From Nocardia sp. SYP-A9097 (GTDB taxonomy: Bacteria > Actinomycetota > Actinomycetes > Mycobacteriales > Mycobacteriaceae), in NCBI RefSeq assembly GCF_009649815.1, contig NZ_WJIC01000016.1:120109-184108 (forward strand): a stretch of DNA of 64,000 bases. The letters are read 5' to 3'. The translations under genes were made by a program, and so were the position numbers. Position 1 is the first letter of the stretch. The number at the start of each line of letters is the position of its first letter. The notes under the pieces were generated by a model. That model was not told the origin of the DNA. It worked only from the letters and a program-made list of their open reading frames with translations, and made no database searches. Of this stretch, positions 16,984-26,238 are shown piece after piece.

Positions 16984-17952
16984 TTGCCAGACTTGCCAGT
17001 GCCGGTGAGTAATCCGCCTCTCGGGGCGCTCGGGAGCTGCACGCCCGAACCCCCGGGTCGAGGACGCGAGGAGTCGCGGCTCACCGGCGCATCGGTTCAG
17101 ACCGGACACCCCCGCGGCCCGGCCGATCGTTTGATCGCCTGTGCCGATCTACTGTCCTGCCCGGAGTGCGGACAGGACCTGACCGCTCGCGAGCGCAGCC
17201 TGCGCTGCCCCCGCGGCCATAGTTTCGACATCGCCAAACAGGGCTATGTCAGCCTGCTCACCGGCGCTTCCACCAAGATGACCGGCGACACCCCCGACAT
17301 GCTCGACGCCCGCGCGGCCTTCCAGCAGGCGGATCACTTCCGGCCGATCGCCACCGCGATCACACGGGCGGTCCCGGCCTCCGCGAACGCCGTCCTGGAG
17401 ATCGGCGCGGGCACCGGCTACTACCTGGCAGCCGTTCTGGATGCGGTGTCACGGGCCCGTGGCATCGCGCTGGACGTCTCGAAACCGGCTGCCCGGCGCA
17501 GCGCTCGCGCACATGACCGCGCGGGTGCGGTGCTCGCCGATGCCTGGCGCGGGCTGCCATTGCGCGATGCCGCGGTGGATACGGTGCTGTCGATTTTCGC
17601 GCCGCGCAATGCCGAAGAGGTCGCGCGGGTGCTCGCCGCCGATGGCCGTTTCATTGTCGTCACCCCCACCCCGCGGCATTTGGCGGAGTTGATCGAACCG
17701 CTCGGCATGGTGAGTGTCGATGCGGCAAAAGAAGATCGCCTGGCCGGTTCGCTGGGTGATCGCTTCGAACTTCTCGACCGCACCCCGGCCGAGTATCGAA
17801 TGTCGCTGACACACATCGATATCGCGAATGTGTCGGCCATGGGCCCCTCGGCTTTCCATGCCGCACAGCAGCGCGCCGAACGGATCGCGGCACTGCCCGA
17901 ACCATTCGAAGTAACCGCGTCGGTGACTGTTTCGAGCTACCGCCCGCGCTAG
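16984..17952 (+). CDS. RlmA-like 23S rRNA (guanine-N1) methyltransferase
   Basis: Up to 322 aa. An N-terminal zinc ribbon (LLSCPECGQDL ... LRCPRGHSFD) and the loop KQGYVSLL match the RlmA/TlrB family; a Rossmann SAM site follows (VLEIGAGTGYYLAAVLD), then the post-motif SIFAPRNAEEVARVL. The family methylates G745 or G748 in 23S rRNA and can affect macrolide/tylosin binding. The start is uncertain: TTG 16984 begins the frame, GTG at 16999 and 17005 are alternatives, and none has a good ribosome site; conserved sequence begins near 17137. It converges on glgM, sharing a CTAG stop overlap. Confidence 0.85.
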   Translation: MPDLPVPVSNPPLGALGSCTPEPPGRGREESRLTGASVQTGHPRGPADRLIACADLLSCPECGQDLTARERSLRCPRGHSFDIAKQGYVSLLTGASTKMTGDTPDMLDARAAFQQADHFRPIATAITRAVPASANAVLEIGAGTGYYLAAVLDAVSRARGIALDVSKPAARRSARAHDRAGAVLADAWRGLPLRDAAVDTVLSIFAPRNAEEVARVLAADGRFIVVTPTPRHLAELIEPLGMVSVDAAKEDRLAGSLGDRFELLDRTPAEYRMSLTHIDIANVSAMGPSAFHAAQQRAERIAALPEPFEVTASVTVSSYRPR

Positions 17953-19148
17953 ATTTTGCGGACCTCGTCGTAGATCTTCGCGGTCTGCGCGGCGATCTGA
18001 TTCCAGTCGAAATCGGCGATGGCGCGCGCCCGGCCGGCCGCACCCATATCGGCGGCGGCAACAGGATCGGCGGCGACCCGGCTGACAGTGTGCGCCAGCG
18101 CGCGTTCGAAGGCGTCGGGGGCGTGCTCGTCGTAGTGCACGAGCCGGCCGGTCTCGCCCTCGGCGACCACCTCCGGAATACCGCCGACATCCGAGGCCAC
18201 CACGGCGGTACCGCAGGCCATGGCCTCCAGATTCACGATGCCGAGCGGTTCGTACACCGAGGGGCAGACGAAAACCGTTGCGGCGGCTAATACTTGCCGC
18301 ACCAGTTCGGTGGGCAGCATTTCCCGCACCCAGTACACGCCGTCCCGGGTATCGCGTAGTTCGCGCACCGCACCGGCCACCTCGGCCTCCATGGCGGGCG
18401 TGTCGGCGGCCCCGGCCACCAGCACCAGCTGGATATCCGGGTCCAGATGCCGGGCGGCGCCGAGCAGGTGTGAGACGCCCTTCTGCCGGGTGATGCGCCC
18501 CACGAACGCGGCCATCGGACGATCCCGCCGCACACCCAGTTCGCCGAGAATGTCGCGGGCATCGGCCGCGGGTCCACCCGGATGCCAGACCTCGGCGTCG
18601 ATTCCGTTGTGCACCACATGCACTTTCGCGGGATCGATATCCGGATACGCCGCGAGCACATCGGCGCGCATACCCGCGCTCACCGCGATCACGGCATCGG
18701 CGTAGGTCATGGCATTGAGCTCGGACCAGGAGGAGAGCCGGTAGCCGCCGCCGAGTTGCTCGGCCTTCCAGGGCCGTCGCGGTTCCAGCGAATGTGCGGT
18801 CAGCACATGCGGAATCCCGTACAGCTCGGCCGCGAGATGCCCGGCGAGGCCGGTGTACCAGGTATGCGAGTGCACCACATCCGAGCCACCGGAGGCATCG
18901 GCCATCCGCAATTGCGCGGACATCATCTGCAACGCCGAATTCGCGGCATACAACATCGGATCCGCCTGGTGCACCACGGCATCCGGGCGCGGCACACCCA
19001 TACAGTGCACGGTCACATCGCACAGTCGCCGCAATCGCGGCACCAGTTCGGTGACATGCACACCCGCCCCGCCGTACACCTCCGGCGGGTACTCGCGGGT
19101 CATCATCGCGACTCGTAGTCCGCGCCCGCTGTCCACGCCGTAACTCAC
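17949..19148 (-). CDS. glgM: Alpha-maltose-1-phosphate synthase / glycogen synthase (GT4)
   Basis: 399 aa GT-B glycosyltransferase homologous to Rv1212c (annotated glgA, shown to be GlgM). It joins ADP-glucose and glucose-1-phosphate to make maltose-1-phosphate for alpha-glucan. Features are the N-terminal MMTREYPPEVYGGAGVHVTE, FVGRITRQKGVSHLL at the domain hinge, and the C-terminal EPLGIVNLEAMACGTAVVA with the E-x7-E catalytic motif. It is divergent from glgC, which makes its ADP-glucose substrate. Its stop overlaps that of the RlmA-like gene in CTAG. Confidence 0.93.
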   Translation of the reverse strand: MSYGVDSGRGLRVAMMTREYPPEVYGGAGVHVTELVPRLRRLCDVTVHCMGVPRPDAVVHQADPMLYAANSALQMMSAQLRMADASGGSDVVHSHTWYTGLAGHLAAELYGIPHVLTAHSLEPRRPWKAEQLGGGYRLSSWSELNAMTYADAVIAVSAGMRADVLAAYPDIDPAKVHVVHNGIDAEVWHPGGPAADARDILGELGVRRDRPMAAFVGRITRQKGVSHLLGAARHLDPDIQLVLVAGAADTPAMEAEVAGAVRELRDTRDGVYWVREMLPTELVRQVLAAATVFVCPSVYEPLGIVNLEAMACGTAVVASDVGGIPEVVAEGETGRLVHYDEHAPDAFERALAHTVSRVAADPVAAADMGAAGRARAIADFDWNQIAAQTAKIYDEVRKI

Positions 19149-19393
19149 CGACTCAAACTACAGCCTGCGGCCGCTCCCACGGTGCTGACGCCGGACTTCG
19201 CACGGCCCCGCACCGCCCCGCACGGAGCCCGTCGGAGAGCATCCCACTCAGTTCGCGGCCCGGTTCGGTCCTGGAGCGGCCGAGTGGAGGAGTGAGGAAG
19301 CGAGCCTGAAAGGGCCGCGAACCGCGACGCCGCAGGCGGCGCAGATAGGCACAGTTCATTCGGGGTTCTCCCGAGAGCGGTAGTTTGGCGAGT

Positions 19394-20608
19394 GTGAGGA
19401 GCCAGCCGCACGTACTCGGAATCGTGCTCGCCGGTGGCGAGGGCAAGCGACTCTTTCCGCTCACCAAGGATCGCGCCAAGCCGGCGGTGCCGTTCGGGGG
19501 CGCTTACCGGCTCATCGATTTCGTGCTGTCGAATCTGGTGAACGCGGGATATCTGCGGATCTGCGTCCTCACCCAGTACAAATCGCACTCGCTGGACCGG
19601 CATATTTCGCAGACCTGGCGGCTCTCGGGTTTCGGCGGCGAGTACATCACCCCGGTGCCCGCACAGCAGCGTTTGGGCCCGCGCTGGTACACCGGCAGTG
19701 CGGACGCAATCATGCAGTCGCTGAATCTGATCTACGACGAGGACCCCGAATACATCGTGGTCTTCGGCGCGGACCATGTGTATCGGATGGATCCCGAGCA
19801 GATGGTGCAGGCGCATATCGAATCCGGTGCGGGCGTCACCGTGGCGGGCATTCGCGTGCCGCGCAGTACCGCGAGCGCGTTCGGCTGTATCGATACCGAC
19901 GAATCCGGGCGTATCACCGGCTTTCTGGAGAAGCCCCTGCAGCCGCCCGGCACGCCGGACGATCCGGATGTCACCTTCGCCTCGATGGGCAATTACGTCT
20001 TCTCCACCAAGGTGCTGGTGGACGCGATTCGCGCGGACGCCGACGACAATGACTCCGACCACGATATGGGCGGCGACATCATTCCGAGTCTGGTGCGCGC
20101 GGGCGCGGCCGCCGTCTACGACTTCGGCGGCAACGAGGTGCCCGGCGCGACCGACCGCAGTCGCGGCTACTGGCGCGATGTGGGCACCATCGACGCCTTC
20201 TACGAGGCGCATATGGATCTGGTGTCGGTGGACCCGGTCTTCGATCTCTACAACCGGCACTGGCCGATTCGCGGCGCGGCCGAAAACCTGCCGCCCGCCA
20301 AATTCGGTCACGGCGGACTCGCACAGGAATCGATCATCGGCGCGGGCAGCATTCTGTCCGCGGCCACGGTCCGCAATTCGGTGCTCTTCTCCAATGTGAT
20401 GGTGGAGGACGGCGCGACCGTCGAAGGCAGTGTGCTCATGCCCGGCACGCGGATCGGCCGGGGCGCGGTGGTGCGGCACGCGATCCTGGACAAGAACGTG
20501 GTCGTCTCCGCGGGCGAGATCATCGGGGTGGATCTGGATCGCGATCGGGACCGGTTCGCGGTCAGCAATGGCGGCGTCGTCACGGTCGGTAAGGGCATCT
20601 GGGTGTGA
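19394..20608 (+). CDS. glgC: Glucose-1-phosphate adenylyltransferase
   Basis: 404 aa from GTG 19394 (MRSQPHVLGIVLAGGEGKRL), which aligns with known mycobacterial GlgC starts; a TTG at 19385 is an alternative. It makes ADP-glucose, the committed step of glycogen and glucan synthesis. Signatures are LAGGEGKRLFPLTKDRAKP (nucleotide site), VFGADHVYRMDP, FLEKP, and a C-terminal left-handed beta-helix (TVRNSVLFSNVMVEDGATVE). It is divergent from glgM across about 245 bp. Confidence 0.96.
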   Translation: MRSQPHVLGIVLAGGEGKRLFPLTKDRAKPAVPFGGAYRLIDFVLSNLVNAGYLRICVLTQYKSHSLDRHISQTWRLSGFGGEYITPVPAQQRLGPRWYTGSADAIMQSLNLIYDEDPEYIVVFGADHVYRMDPEQMVQAHIESGAGVTVAGIRVPRSTASAFGCIDTDESGRITGFLEKPLQPPGTPDDPDVTFASMGNYVFSTKVLVDAIRADADDNDSDHDMGGDIIPSLVRAGAAAVYDFGGNEVPGATDRSRGYWRDVGTIDAFYEAHMDLVSVDPVFDLYNRHWPIRGAAENLPPAKFGHGGLAQESIIGAGSILSAATVRNSVLFSNVMVEDGATVEGSVLMPGTRIGRGAVVRHAILDKNVVVSAGEIIGVDLDRDRDRFAVSNGGVVTVGKGIWV

Positions 20609-20703
20609 GCCGGTCCGCGACGCGCGGATAACGGTGGACAGCGGTCTCTCCGGGTCCGAAAATCGGTGGGTGGAGCGCCGCCCCGCCGGGCCGCGCGGGA
20701 GGG

Positions 20704-21891
20704 ATGAGCATGAACCGCGCAACGAGGGTCATCACCACGGTCACCTGTCTGGCCCTGACGGCCACGCTGGCGGGATGCGCGCAGCAGGGGACCGCCGTCG
20801 CCGGGGAGATGGATGTACGCACCCTGGACGCGGGCACCTATCCGGTGAATCGGTACACCTACGACCGCAATTCGAACGGTAAGGGCCCGATGCTGGAGGC
20901 CATGCGGATGGCCGATGCGGTGACCCCGACGGTGAAAGTCGATCCGAGTCTCAAGGTCGGCCGCGGTGGCATCGTGCTGACCGAGATCGCCGATGTGGTG
21001 AGCGTCAGCCACCTGTCCTCCTCGGCCAAACCGGTACTGCAGAATCGCGGCTTCATCGCCGGATTCGCCATCAGCGGTTCCGATCTGCCCGATCCCGCCG
21101 GATCGAACGCCCCGGACCCGGCCGGTACCACCGTGACCATCCGACTGCTGCGCTTCCCCTCCTCGGACAATGCCAAGCTGGCGGCGAAGGAGTTGGAGGA
21201 CGCCGACTTCAATGTGGCGCTGGACCAGAACAAGAAACTGACCCTCGCGGACTATCCGGATGCCTTCTCGCACTGGCGACCCGGTGTGGGAAGCATCGGT
21301 GTTGTCATGGCGCGCAAGGAGTTCGTGATCTCCATCTTCGCCTCACGACCCAAGGCGGATCAGGCGGATCTGCTGTCCTGGGCCAAGAAATCCCTCGACG
21401 CCGAGGTACCGGCGGTGGACGCGTTCACCCCGACACCCGCCGACAAGATCGATGCGCTACCGGTCGACCCCGATCGGCTGCTGGCTCGAATCCTGGTGCC
21501 CGACAGGGAAAATCACACACCCGATCCGGACAACTTCGCGGTGTACGGCGCGAATATGCTCATCCATCCCGCCGGAGACGAGGCGCTGCGCCAGCGACTG
21601 GTCACCGATACCGGGATGGATGCCATGGCGCTCACCGAGGACGGATACCTGTTCCGCACCCGCGACGCGCGCGGCGGGATCGATCTCACGGCCGGGTTGA
21701 TCAGCAGCCTCGGCGAGACCGCGATCAGCGCACCGGACAAGGTGCCGGACACCAAATGCGTGCAGCACAGCGGGTCCTACCGGTGCTATGTGGTTTACAA
21801 ACGCTATGTGGGCGTGGTGACCGCCGACAGCCAGGACCAGGTGCGGAAGAAGGCGACGGCGGAGTACGTACTGCTGGCCAATAGTTTGTAG
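20704..21891 (+). CDS. Secreted lipoprotein, Nocardiaceae family (DUF7373-like)
   Basis: 395 aa. The type II signal peptide ends in the lipobox LAGC (TLAGCAQQGTAVAG), so it is anchored on the outer face of the membrane. The rest is soluble with no catalytic motif recognised; a Cys pair near the C-terminus (TKCVQHSGSYRCYVV) may form a disulfide. The sequence resembles a lipoprotein family common in Nocardia and Rhodococcus, often in several copies; the DUF7373 label is from memory. A GGAGGGATGAGC context supports the start. Confidence 0.8.
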   Translation: MSMNRATRVITTVTCLALTATLAGCAQQGTAVAGEMDVRTLDAGTYPVNRYTYDRNSNGKGPMLEAMRMADAVTPTVKVDPSLKVGRGGIVLTEIADVVSVSHLSSSAKPVLQNRGFIAGFAISGSDLPDPAGSNAPDPAGTTVTIRLLRFPSSDNAKLAAKELEDADFNVALDQNKKLTLADYPDAFSHWRPGVGSIGVVMARKEFVISIFASRPKADQADLLSWAKKSLDAEVPAVDAFTPTPADKIDALPVDPDRLLARILVPDRENHTPDPDNFAVYGANMLIHPAGDEALRQRLVTDTGMDAMALTEDGYLFRTRDARGGIDLTAGLISSLGETAISAPDKVPDTKCVQHSGSYRCYVVYKRYVGVVTADSQDQVRKKATAEYVLLANSL

Positions 21892-21901
21892 ATGGGCGGC
21901 G

Positions 21902-21934
21902 GTGGATCCCGGCCAAAAGCATGCCGGGATGACG
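21902..21934. repeat. Half copy of dispersed palindromic element
   Basis: 33 bp identical to the reverse complement of the left arm (46528-46560) of the palindrome in the NRPS. It begins 10 bp after the lipoprotein stop and just before the stop of the convergent hypothetical gene at 21940. Only one arm is present here. Confidence 0.85.
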
Positions 21935-21939
21935 GGGGC

Positions 21940-22365
21940 TCAGAAGCGGATGATGTCGGCGTCGAGGGAGCGCCAGGCGGCGGGACGGGCGGGGCGGCGC
22001 TCGCAGTCGGAATCCGTTGCGGCAGGGGCGATATCGTGCCGCTCCGGGGCATGACCGTTGCGCGGCGGCATATTCGCGGAGTGCCGTCCGGAGTGGGTGT
22101 CGTCCCGGAAGCGGTAGTCACGGAATCCGAAGGGCTGCAACAGGGCCCGCAGGAATGCCGGGCTGTCCTCCGGCCTGACGGTGCGTTCCTCGCCGATAAT
22201 GTCGACACCCTGGTGATACCAGACCCGCGCGACCAGGCCCTCGACCGGATCGACCACGCGGAAACTGGCGTGACCGTCGGCGGTGAGCCGGAATTCGGCA
22301 ATGCGCCGCCACTGTCCGGACTCACGCAGATACAGACCGACCACCGCCGGAGTCCGCTGGCTCAT
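21940..22365 (-). CDS. Conserved hypothetical protein
   Basis: 141 aa, soluble. The N-terminal two thirds (VVGLYLRESGQWRRIAEF, ASFRVVDPVEGLVARVWYHQGVD) look like a small beta-rich domain; the C-terminus is charged and low in complexity. A GAGGT ribosome site lies 6 bases before the ATG. It follows a small membrane-protein gene in the same direction. I do not recognise the family. Confidence 0.7.
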   Translation of the reverse strand: MSQRTPAVVGLYLRESGQWRRIAEFRLTADGHASFRVVDPVEGLVARVWYHQGVDIIGEERTVRPEDSPAFLRALLQPFGFRDYRFRDDTHSGRHSANMPPRNGHAPERHDIAPAATDSDCERRPARPAAWRSLDADIIRF

Positions 22366-22443
22366 GGAAAACCTCGCTCATAGCACTTTTCCCTGGAGTA
22401 TCCGCGGCGGCCCCGTTGTAATCTTCCTGTGGCGCAGGAGCGT

Positions 22444-22662
22444 TCAGTTCGAGTACACCGGCGCGACGGTACGAGCGCCACAGAACGGTTCGCACGGCCC
22501 CGGCGTCGAAGGCACCGTATGCGATTGATCGTCGAATCGCGCGCCGCTGACCAGCAGTAGCACCAGCAGGGCCGTGCAGACCACCAGGCCGAAAATCACC
22601 AGCGCGGGCCACAGCCATCCGGCCGGTAGATGTACACCGAGAACCAGTCCCTCGAGTCCCAT
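22444..22662 (-). CDS. Small single-pass membrane protein
   Basis: 72 aa from ATG 22662, chosen because a perfect AAGGAGGT ribosome site lies 6 bases upstream; longer in-frame starts lack one. One membrane helix (LWPALVIFGLVVCTALLVLLLV), then a short outside tail with a Cys pair (PCEPFCGARTV) that might form a disulfide. The function is unknown. It lies downstream of the ABC transporter operon on the same strand but beyond a strong terminator. Confidence 0.7.
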   Translation of the reverse strand: MGLEGLVLGVHLPAGWLWPALVIFGLVVCTALLVLLLVSGARFDDQSHTVPSTPGPCEPFCGARTVAPVYSN

Positions 22663-22762
22663 CCCCCACCTCCTTAAATCGGTCTCCTCTCGTGGTACCA
22701 CCCGCGGCGCACCCGAAGCCACCCCTGCGACTGCCTCAGCACTGCCCCTGACCGAAATCACA

Positions 22763-22801
22763 CGGCGGCCGCGAACCGCGGGCAACGGTTCGCGGCCGCC
22801 G
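22763..22801 (-). terminator. Terminator of the ABC transporter operon
   Basis: Perfect 16-bp stem (arms 22763-22778 and 22786-22801, 7-nt loop) starting about 9 bp after the permease stop. It separates the exporter operon from the small membrane-protein gene. Confidence 0.75.
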
Positions 22802-22809
22802 GAGACGGT

Positions 22810-24468
22810 TCAGCGCAGGTCGCGCCGGCGGAATCCGATGAGCCCCAGCACAATCAGCGCGGCGGCGATGACCAGCAGGATCAGCACCGGGACGGCATCG
22901 AACCCGGCACCGGGCACCTTGGGCAGATGCTCGAACGGTTCGAGATCGCGGAGCCATTGCGGGGCACCGGAGATCGCGCCGAGCAGGAAGACCGCGATGG
23001 CGGCGGTCAGCACACCCCACGCCACCGACGTCCAGCGCGGTGCCAGACCGAACAGCGCCACCGTGATTCCGGTGAAAATCCACACCGCGGGCAGCTGGAC
23101 GAGCGCCGCACCGAGCACTCCCGGCAGCTTCCCGCCGATATCACCGGCCGCGCGCCCGTATACGATTCCACCGAGCAGTCCCGAAACCAGCAGTGCCAGT
23201 GCCGGTCCCGCGAGCGCGAACACCAAATGCGAAGCGACCCAGCGCGTTCGCGACACCGCACCGGTGAGCAGAGCCTCGGCGTGATCGGCGGTCTCCTCCG
23301 AATACAGCCGCAGCGCCGCCGACACCGAGTACGCGGCCGCCGCCACACCGATCATGGTGAACGCGTAGGTGATCATCGAATTCTCCAGCGAGGCAGAACC
23401 ACCCATCCGGGTGATCAGATCCTTGATGGACTGACTGCTGCCCAATTCGTCGCCGATCCCGTGCACCACACTGCCGATGATCAACCCGTACAACCCGAGA
23501 CCCACCGTCCAGGCGATGAGGGTGCCGCGCTGCAATCGCCAGGCGAGCCCGAACGGACCGCTCAGCGCCGGTCCGGCGGCAGCCGCGCCGGGCCGCTCCG
23601 CGATCAGACCCGCACCCAGATCCCGGTGCCGCAGTAGCGAATACGCGAGCAGCGTGAGCAGGACGACCACGGCCACATGCAGCAGCAGTACCGCGAAGTG
23701 ATTACCCGCGAACGGCCGCACCTGGAGAGACCAACCCTGCGGCGACAACCAGACCAGCGGACTGGTGGGTCCGGCTCCGGCACGGGCATCGCCGATGGCG
23801 CGCAGGGTGAAGGTCCCGCCCAGCACCGCGAAGGCCATACCGCGCGCCGATCGCGCGCTGGTGGTCAATTGCGCGCACACCGCGGCCACCGCCGCGAAGA
23901 CCGCGCCCGATCCGGCCAGGGCCAGTCCGAAGGCCAGCGATCCGGCACGGGCGTCATCGCCGGTGAGCTTGCTGCCGGACAGGCTCAGGAAGCCGATCAC
24001 TCCGGTGGCCAGCGCACCGCCGTAGCCGACGATGAGCGCCGCGGTGAGCCCCGCGTAGCGCCCGACCCGGGTGGCGGCCACCAATTCCCCACGGCCCGTT
24101 TCCTCCTCGGCGCGGGTGTGCCGGATGAGGGTGAGAATCGTGGCGATGGCGACGAGGGTGTAGAACATCCCCGCCTTCCAGATGCCCACCGCCCCGAGAC
24201 TGGTGTTGTACACCGGCCCGTACATGGCCAACTGGGCCGGACTGGAGAGAATCGAATCGGCGAAGCTCGCACGATCGGCCTCGCTCGGGTACACGCTGAC
24301 AATGCTGTTGATATAGACGCTGCCCAGCGGCAACGAGAGCAGCAGTATCCACAGGGGCAGCACTATCCGGTCGCGCCGCAGATACAGTCGCAGCATCTGC
24401 CCGGTGCCGGTGAATTCGGTTGACCGCAACGGCCTTTCGATGGCGCGTGGCGCGGTGATGGTGGTCAT
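22810..24468 (-). CDS. ABC exporter permease (tetronasin-resistance type)
   Basis: 552 aa with about 12 hydrophobic segments and no other domain, arranged as two ABC-2-like halves. It corresponds to Rv1217c. Its start overlaps the ATP-binding gene (GTGA/ATGA type), so the exporter is made as one unit. Family members export polyether or lipophilic drugs and antibiotics; the substrate here is unknown. Many MFYTLVAIATILTLIRHTRAEEETGRGE-like loops carry charged residues typical of coupling helices. Confidence 0.9.
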   Translation of the reverse strand: MTTITAPRAIERPLRSTEFTGTGQMLRLYLRRDRIVLPLWILLLSLPLGSVYINSIVSVYPSEADRASFADSILSSPAQLAMYGPVYNTSLGAVGIWKAGMFYTLVAIATILTLIRHTRAEEETGRGELVAATRVGRYAGLTAALIVGYGGALATGVIGFLSLSGSKLTGDDARAGSLAFGLALAGSGAVFAAVAAVCAQLTTSARSARGMAFAVLGGTFTLRAIGDARAGAGPTSPLVWLSPQGWSLQVRPFAGNHFAVLLLHVAVVVLLTLLAYSLLRHRDLGAGLIAERPGAAAAGPALSGPFGLAWRLQRGTLIAWTVGLGLYGLIIGSVVHGIGDELGSSQSIKDLITRMGGSASLENSMITYAFTMIGVAAAAYSVSAALRLYSEETADHAEALLTGAVSRTRWVASHLVFALAGPALALLVSGLLGGIVYGRAAGDIGGKLPGVLGAALVQLPAVWIFTGITVALFGLAPRWTSVAWGVLTAAIAVFLLGAISGAPQWLRDLEPFEHLPKVPGAGFDAVPVLILLVIAAALIVLGLIGFRRRDLR

Positions 24469-25418
24469 TTCGCGGCCTTCTGCAATTCGGCGGAGTCCCG
24501 GCCGGCTGCGGCGGCGTCTTCGCCATTGAGCGAATAATGGCGCAGGAAAAGCTCTTCCAGCGTCGGCGGCGCACTGACCAGGCTGCGCACCCCGGCATCG
24601 CCGAGCACCCTGATGAGCTCGCCGAGGTGTTCACTGTCCACCTGGCAGTGCAGCGTGTGATCCTCGAAGCCGATATCGGCGACACCCGGAATCCGGCTGA
24701 GATCGCCTGGGTCACCGATCATTTCGGCGGTGATGGAGGTGCGGCTCAGATGCCGCATGGACGCGAGCGTCCCGGACTCCACCGTGCGCCCCGCGCGAAT
24801 AATGGTGACCCGCTGGCACAGCGCCTCCACCTCGGAGAGGATATGACTGGAGAGCAGCACCGTGCACCCGCGCTGCGACGCCTCGTGCACACATTCACGA
24901 AATGTCTGCTCCATCAAAGGATCCAGACCCGAGGTGGGCTCATCGAGTAGGAACAGCCGGGCATTGGACGAGAAGGCCGAAACCAGCGCCACCTTCTGCC
25001 GATTGCCCTTGGAGTAGGTGCGCGCCTTCTTACGCGGATCGAGCTCGAACCGTTCGATGAGCTCGGCGCGGCGCTGCTGATCCAGCCCGCCGCGCATACG
25101 CGCCAGCAGATCGATGGTCTCGCCACCGCTCAGCGACGGCCACAGCGTGACATCGCCTGGGACATAAGCGATATCGCGGTGCAGGGCGACCGCGTCGGTC
25201 CACGGATCGCGCCCGAGCACCACGGCCTCGCCGGAGGTGCGGGACAGGATCCCGAGCAGTACCCGAATGGTGGTGGACTTGCCCGAACCATTGGGTCCGA
25301 GAAAGCCGTGCACCTCCCCCTCGGCGACCTCCAGGTCGAGTCCGTCGAGGGCATGCACCTGGCCGAAGTTCTTGTGCAGATCCCGGACCGAGATGGCCGG
25401 GGTGGCCGGAGCGTTCAT
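24465..25418 (-). CDS. ABC exporter ATP-binding protein
   Basis: 317 aa, corresponding to Rv1218c. The Walker A motif is GPNGSGKSTT near residue 40, the signature region is YSKGNRQKVALVSAF and the Walker B motif is LFLLDEPTSGLDP. The 90-residue C-terminal extension is typical of drug-export subunits. It overlaps the TetR gene upstream and the permease downstream by 4 bp each. Confidence 0.93.
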   Translation of the reverse strand: MNAPATPAISVRDLHKNFGQVHALDGLDLEVAEGEVHGFLGPNGSGKSTTIRVLLGILSRTSGEAVVLGRDPWTDAVALHRDIAYVPGDVTLWPSLSGGETIDLLARMRGGLDQQRRAELIERFELDPRKKARTYSKGNRQKVALVSAFSSNARLFLLDEPTSGLDPLMEQTFRECVHEASQRGCTVLLSSHILSEVEALCQRVTIIRAGRTVESGTLASMRHLSRTSITAEMIGDPGDLSRIPGVADIGFEDHTLHCQVDSEHLGELIRVLGDAGVRSLVSAPPTLEELFLRHYSLNGEDAAAAGRDSAELQKAAK

Positions 25419-26050
25419 GGAGTCTCCTGTGTGAGGGTGTCCAGCATCATGGAGTCGGTGAGCAGTCCATTGGTGTAGATCTCGAGCGCGGGCAGCGTCA
25501 TGTGATCGGCATACTCGCGCAAGGCTTTTCGATAATCGATGCGGCCTTCGTGCTGAGCCGCGTACAGCTGCAGGAACATCACCATGCCGCCACCGTTGGT
25601 GGTGGCGATATATCGGGCGGTGGCCTTCAAATCCCTTGGGGCCCGGTAGGTTCCGGCGGCTATCCCGGCGCGCAGGTACCCTTCCACGTCCTCGACCATG
25701 TGCTCGAAGAAGCTGATCAGCAGATCCCCGCCGGATTGGAAGCTGCGTAGCAGGTAGGCCATATGCGGCGCGAATTCCTCGATCTCCGCCATCTGTTCCA
25801 ACAGCCCATTGGGTGAAGGACGCTGTGCGAATTCGACTTTCGCGGCCCGCACCACCTCCCGGACATGCTCATCGCACGCTGCGCGCAGCCCTTCCTTGGA
25901 CCCGAAGTGGTGATTGACCAGACCGGGCGACACTCCCGCCGCGGCGGCAATGGCCCGCACCCCCACCCCGAAGCCCTGCTCCCCGAAGGTGGTGATCGCG
26001 GCATCGCGAATCCGGGCCCGGGTGGTCAGATCCTCAGAGGCTGAACGCAT
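25415..26050 (-). CDS. TetR-family repressor of the ABC exporter
   Basis: 211 aa from ATG 26050 (MRSASEDLTTRARIRDAAI); upstream starts would span its own operator. An N-terminal helix-turn-helix (VRAIAAAAGVSPGLVNHHFGSKEGL) and a ligand-binding C-terminal domain match Rv1219c. It is the first gene of a three-gene operon with the exporter. An operator-like palindrome lies 11 bp upstream, so autorepression with release by an exported compound is likely. Confidence 0.9.
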   Translation of the reverse strand: MRSASEDLTTRARIRDAAITTFGEQGFGVGVRAIAAAAGVSPGLVNHHFGSKEGLRAACDEHVREVVRAAKVEFAQRPSPNGLLEQMAEIEEFAPHMAYLLRSFQSGGDLLISFFEHMVEDVEGYLRAGIAAGTYRAPRDLKATARYIATTNGGGMVMFLQLYAAQHEGRIDYRKALREYADHMTLPALEIYTNGLLTDSMMLDTLTQETP

Positions 26051-26060
26051 GTTCAATAGA

Positions 26061-26076
26061 TTAAACACTCGTTCAA
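26061..26076. promoter_or_regulatory. TetR operator-like palindrome
   Basis: TTAAACACTCGTTCAA reads as TTGAAC-GAGT-GTTTAA on the other strand, an inverted repeat with one mismatch. It lies just before the repressor start, where an autoregulatory operator is expected. Confidence 0.6.
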
Positions 26077-26238
26077 TCCGAAGGCAAGACCCGCGCCGTA
26101 TAAAAATCGCAAAGCTTGCGAAATACACGTGAGCGCGGAAAATACACGCGCGGAAGACTTCTCCGACACCGCATACTGCGATGCGGAAATTCCCCGCGGG
26201 GAGAACAATCAACGCAGCTCAGACGCGCTTTCAGCCCT

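Noticed and set aside
19145..20722. 525-codon minus-strand frame across glgC
   Set aside because: It is a shadow of the clearly identified glgC gene, with no motifs.
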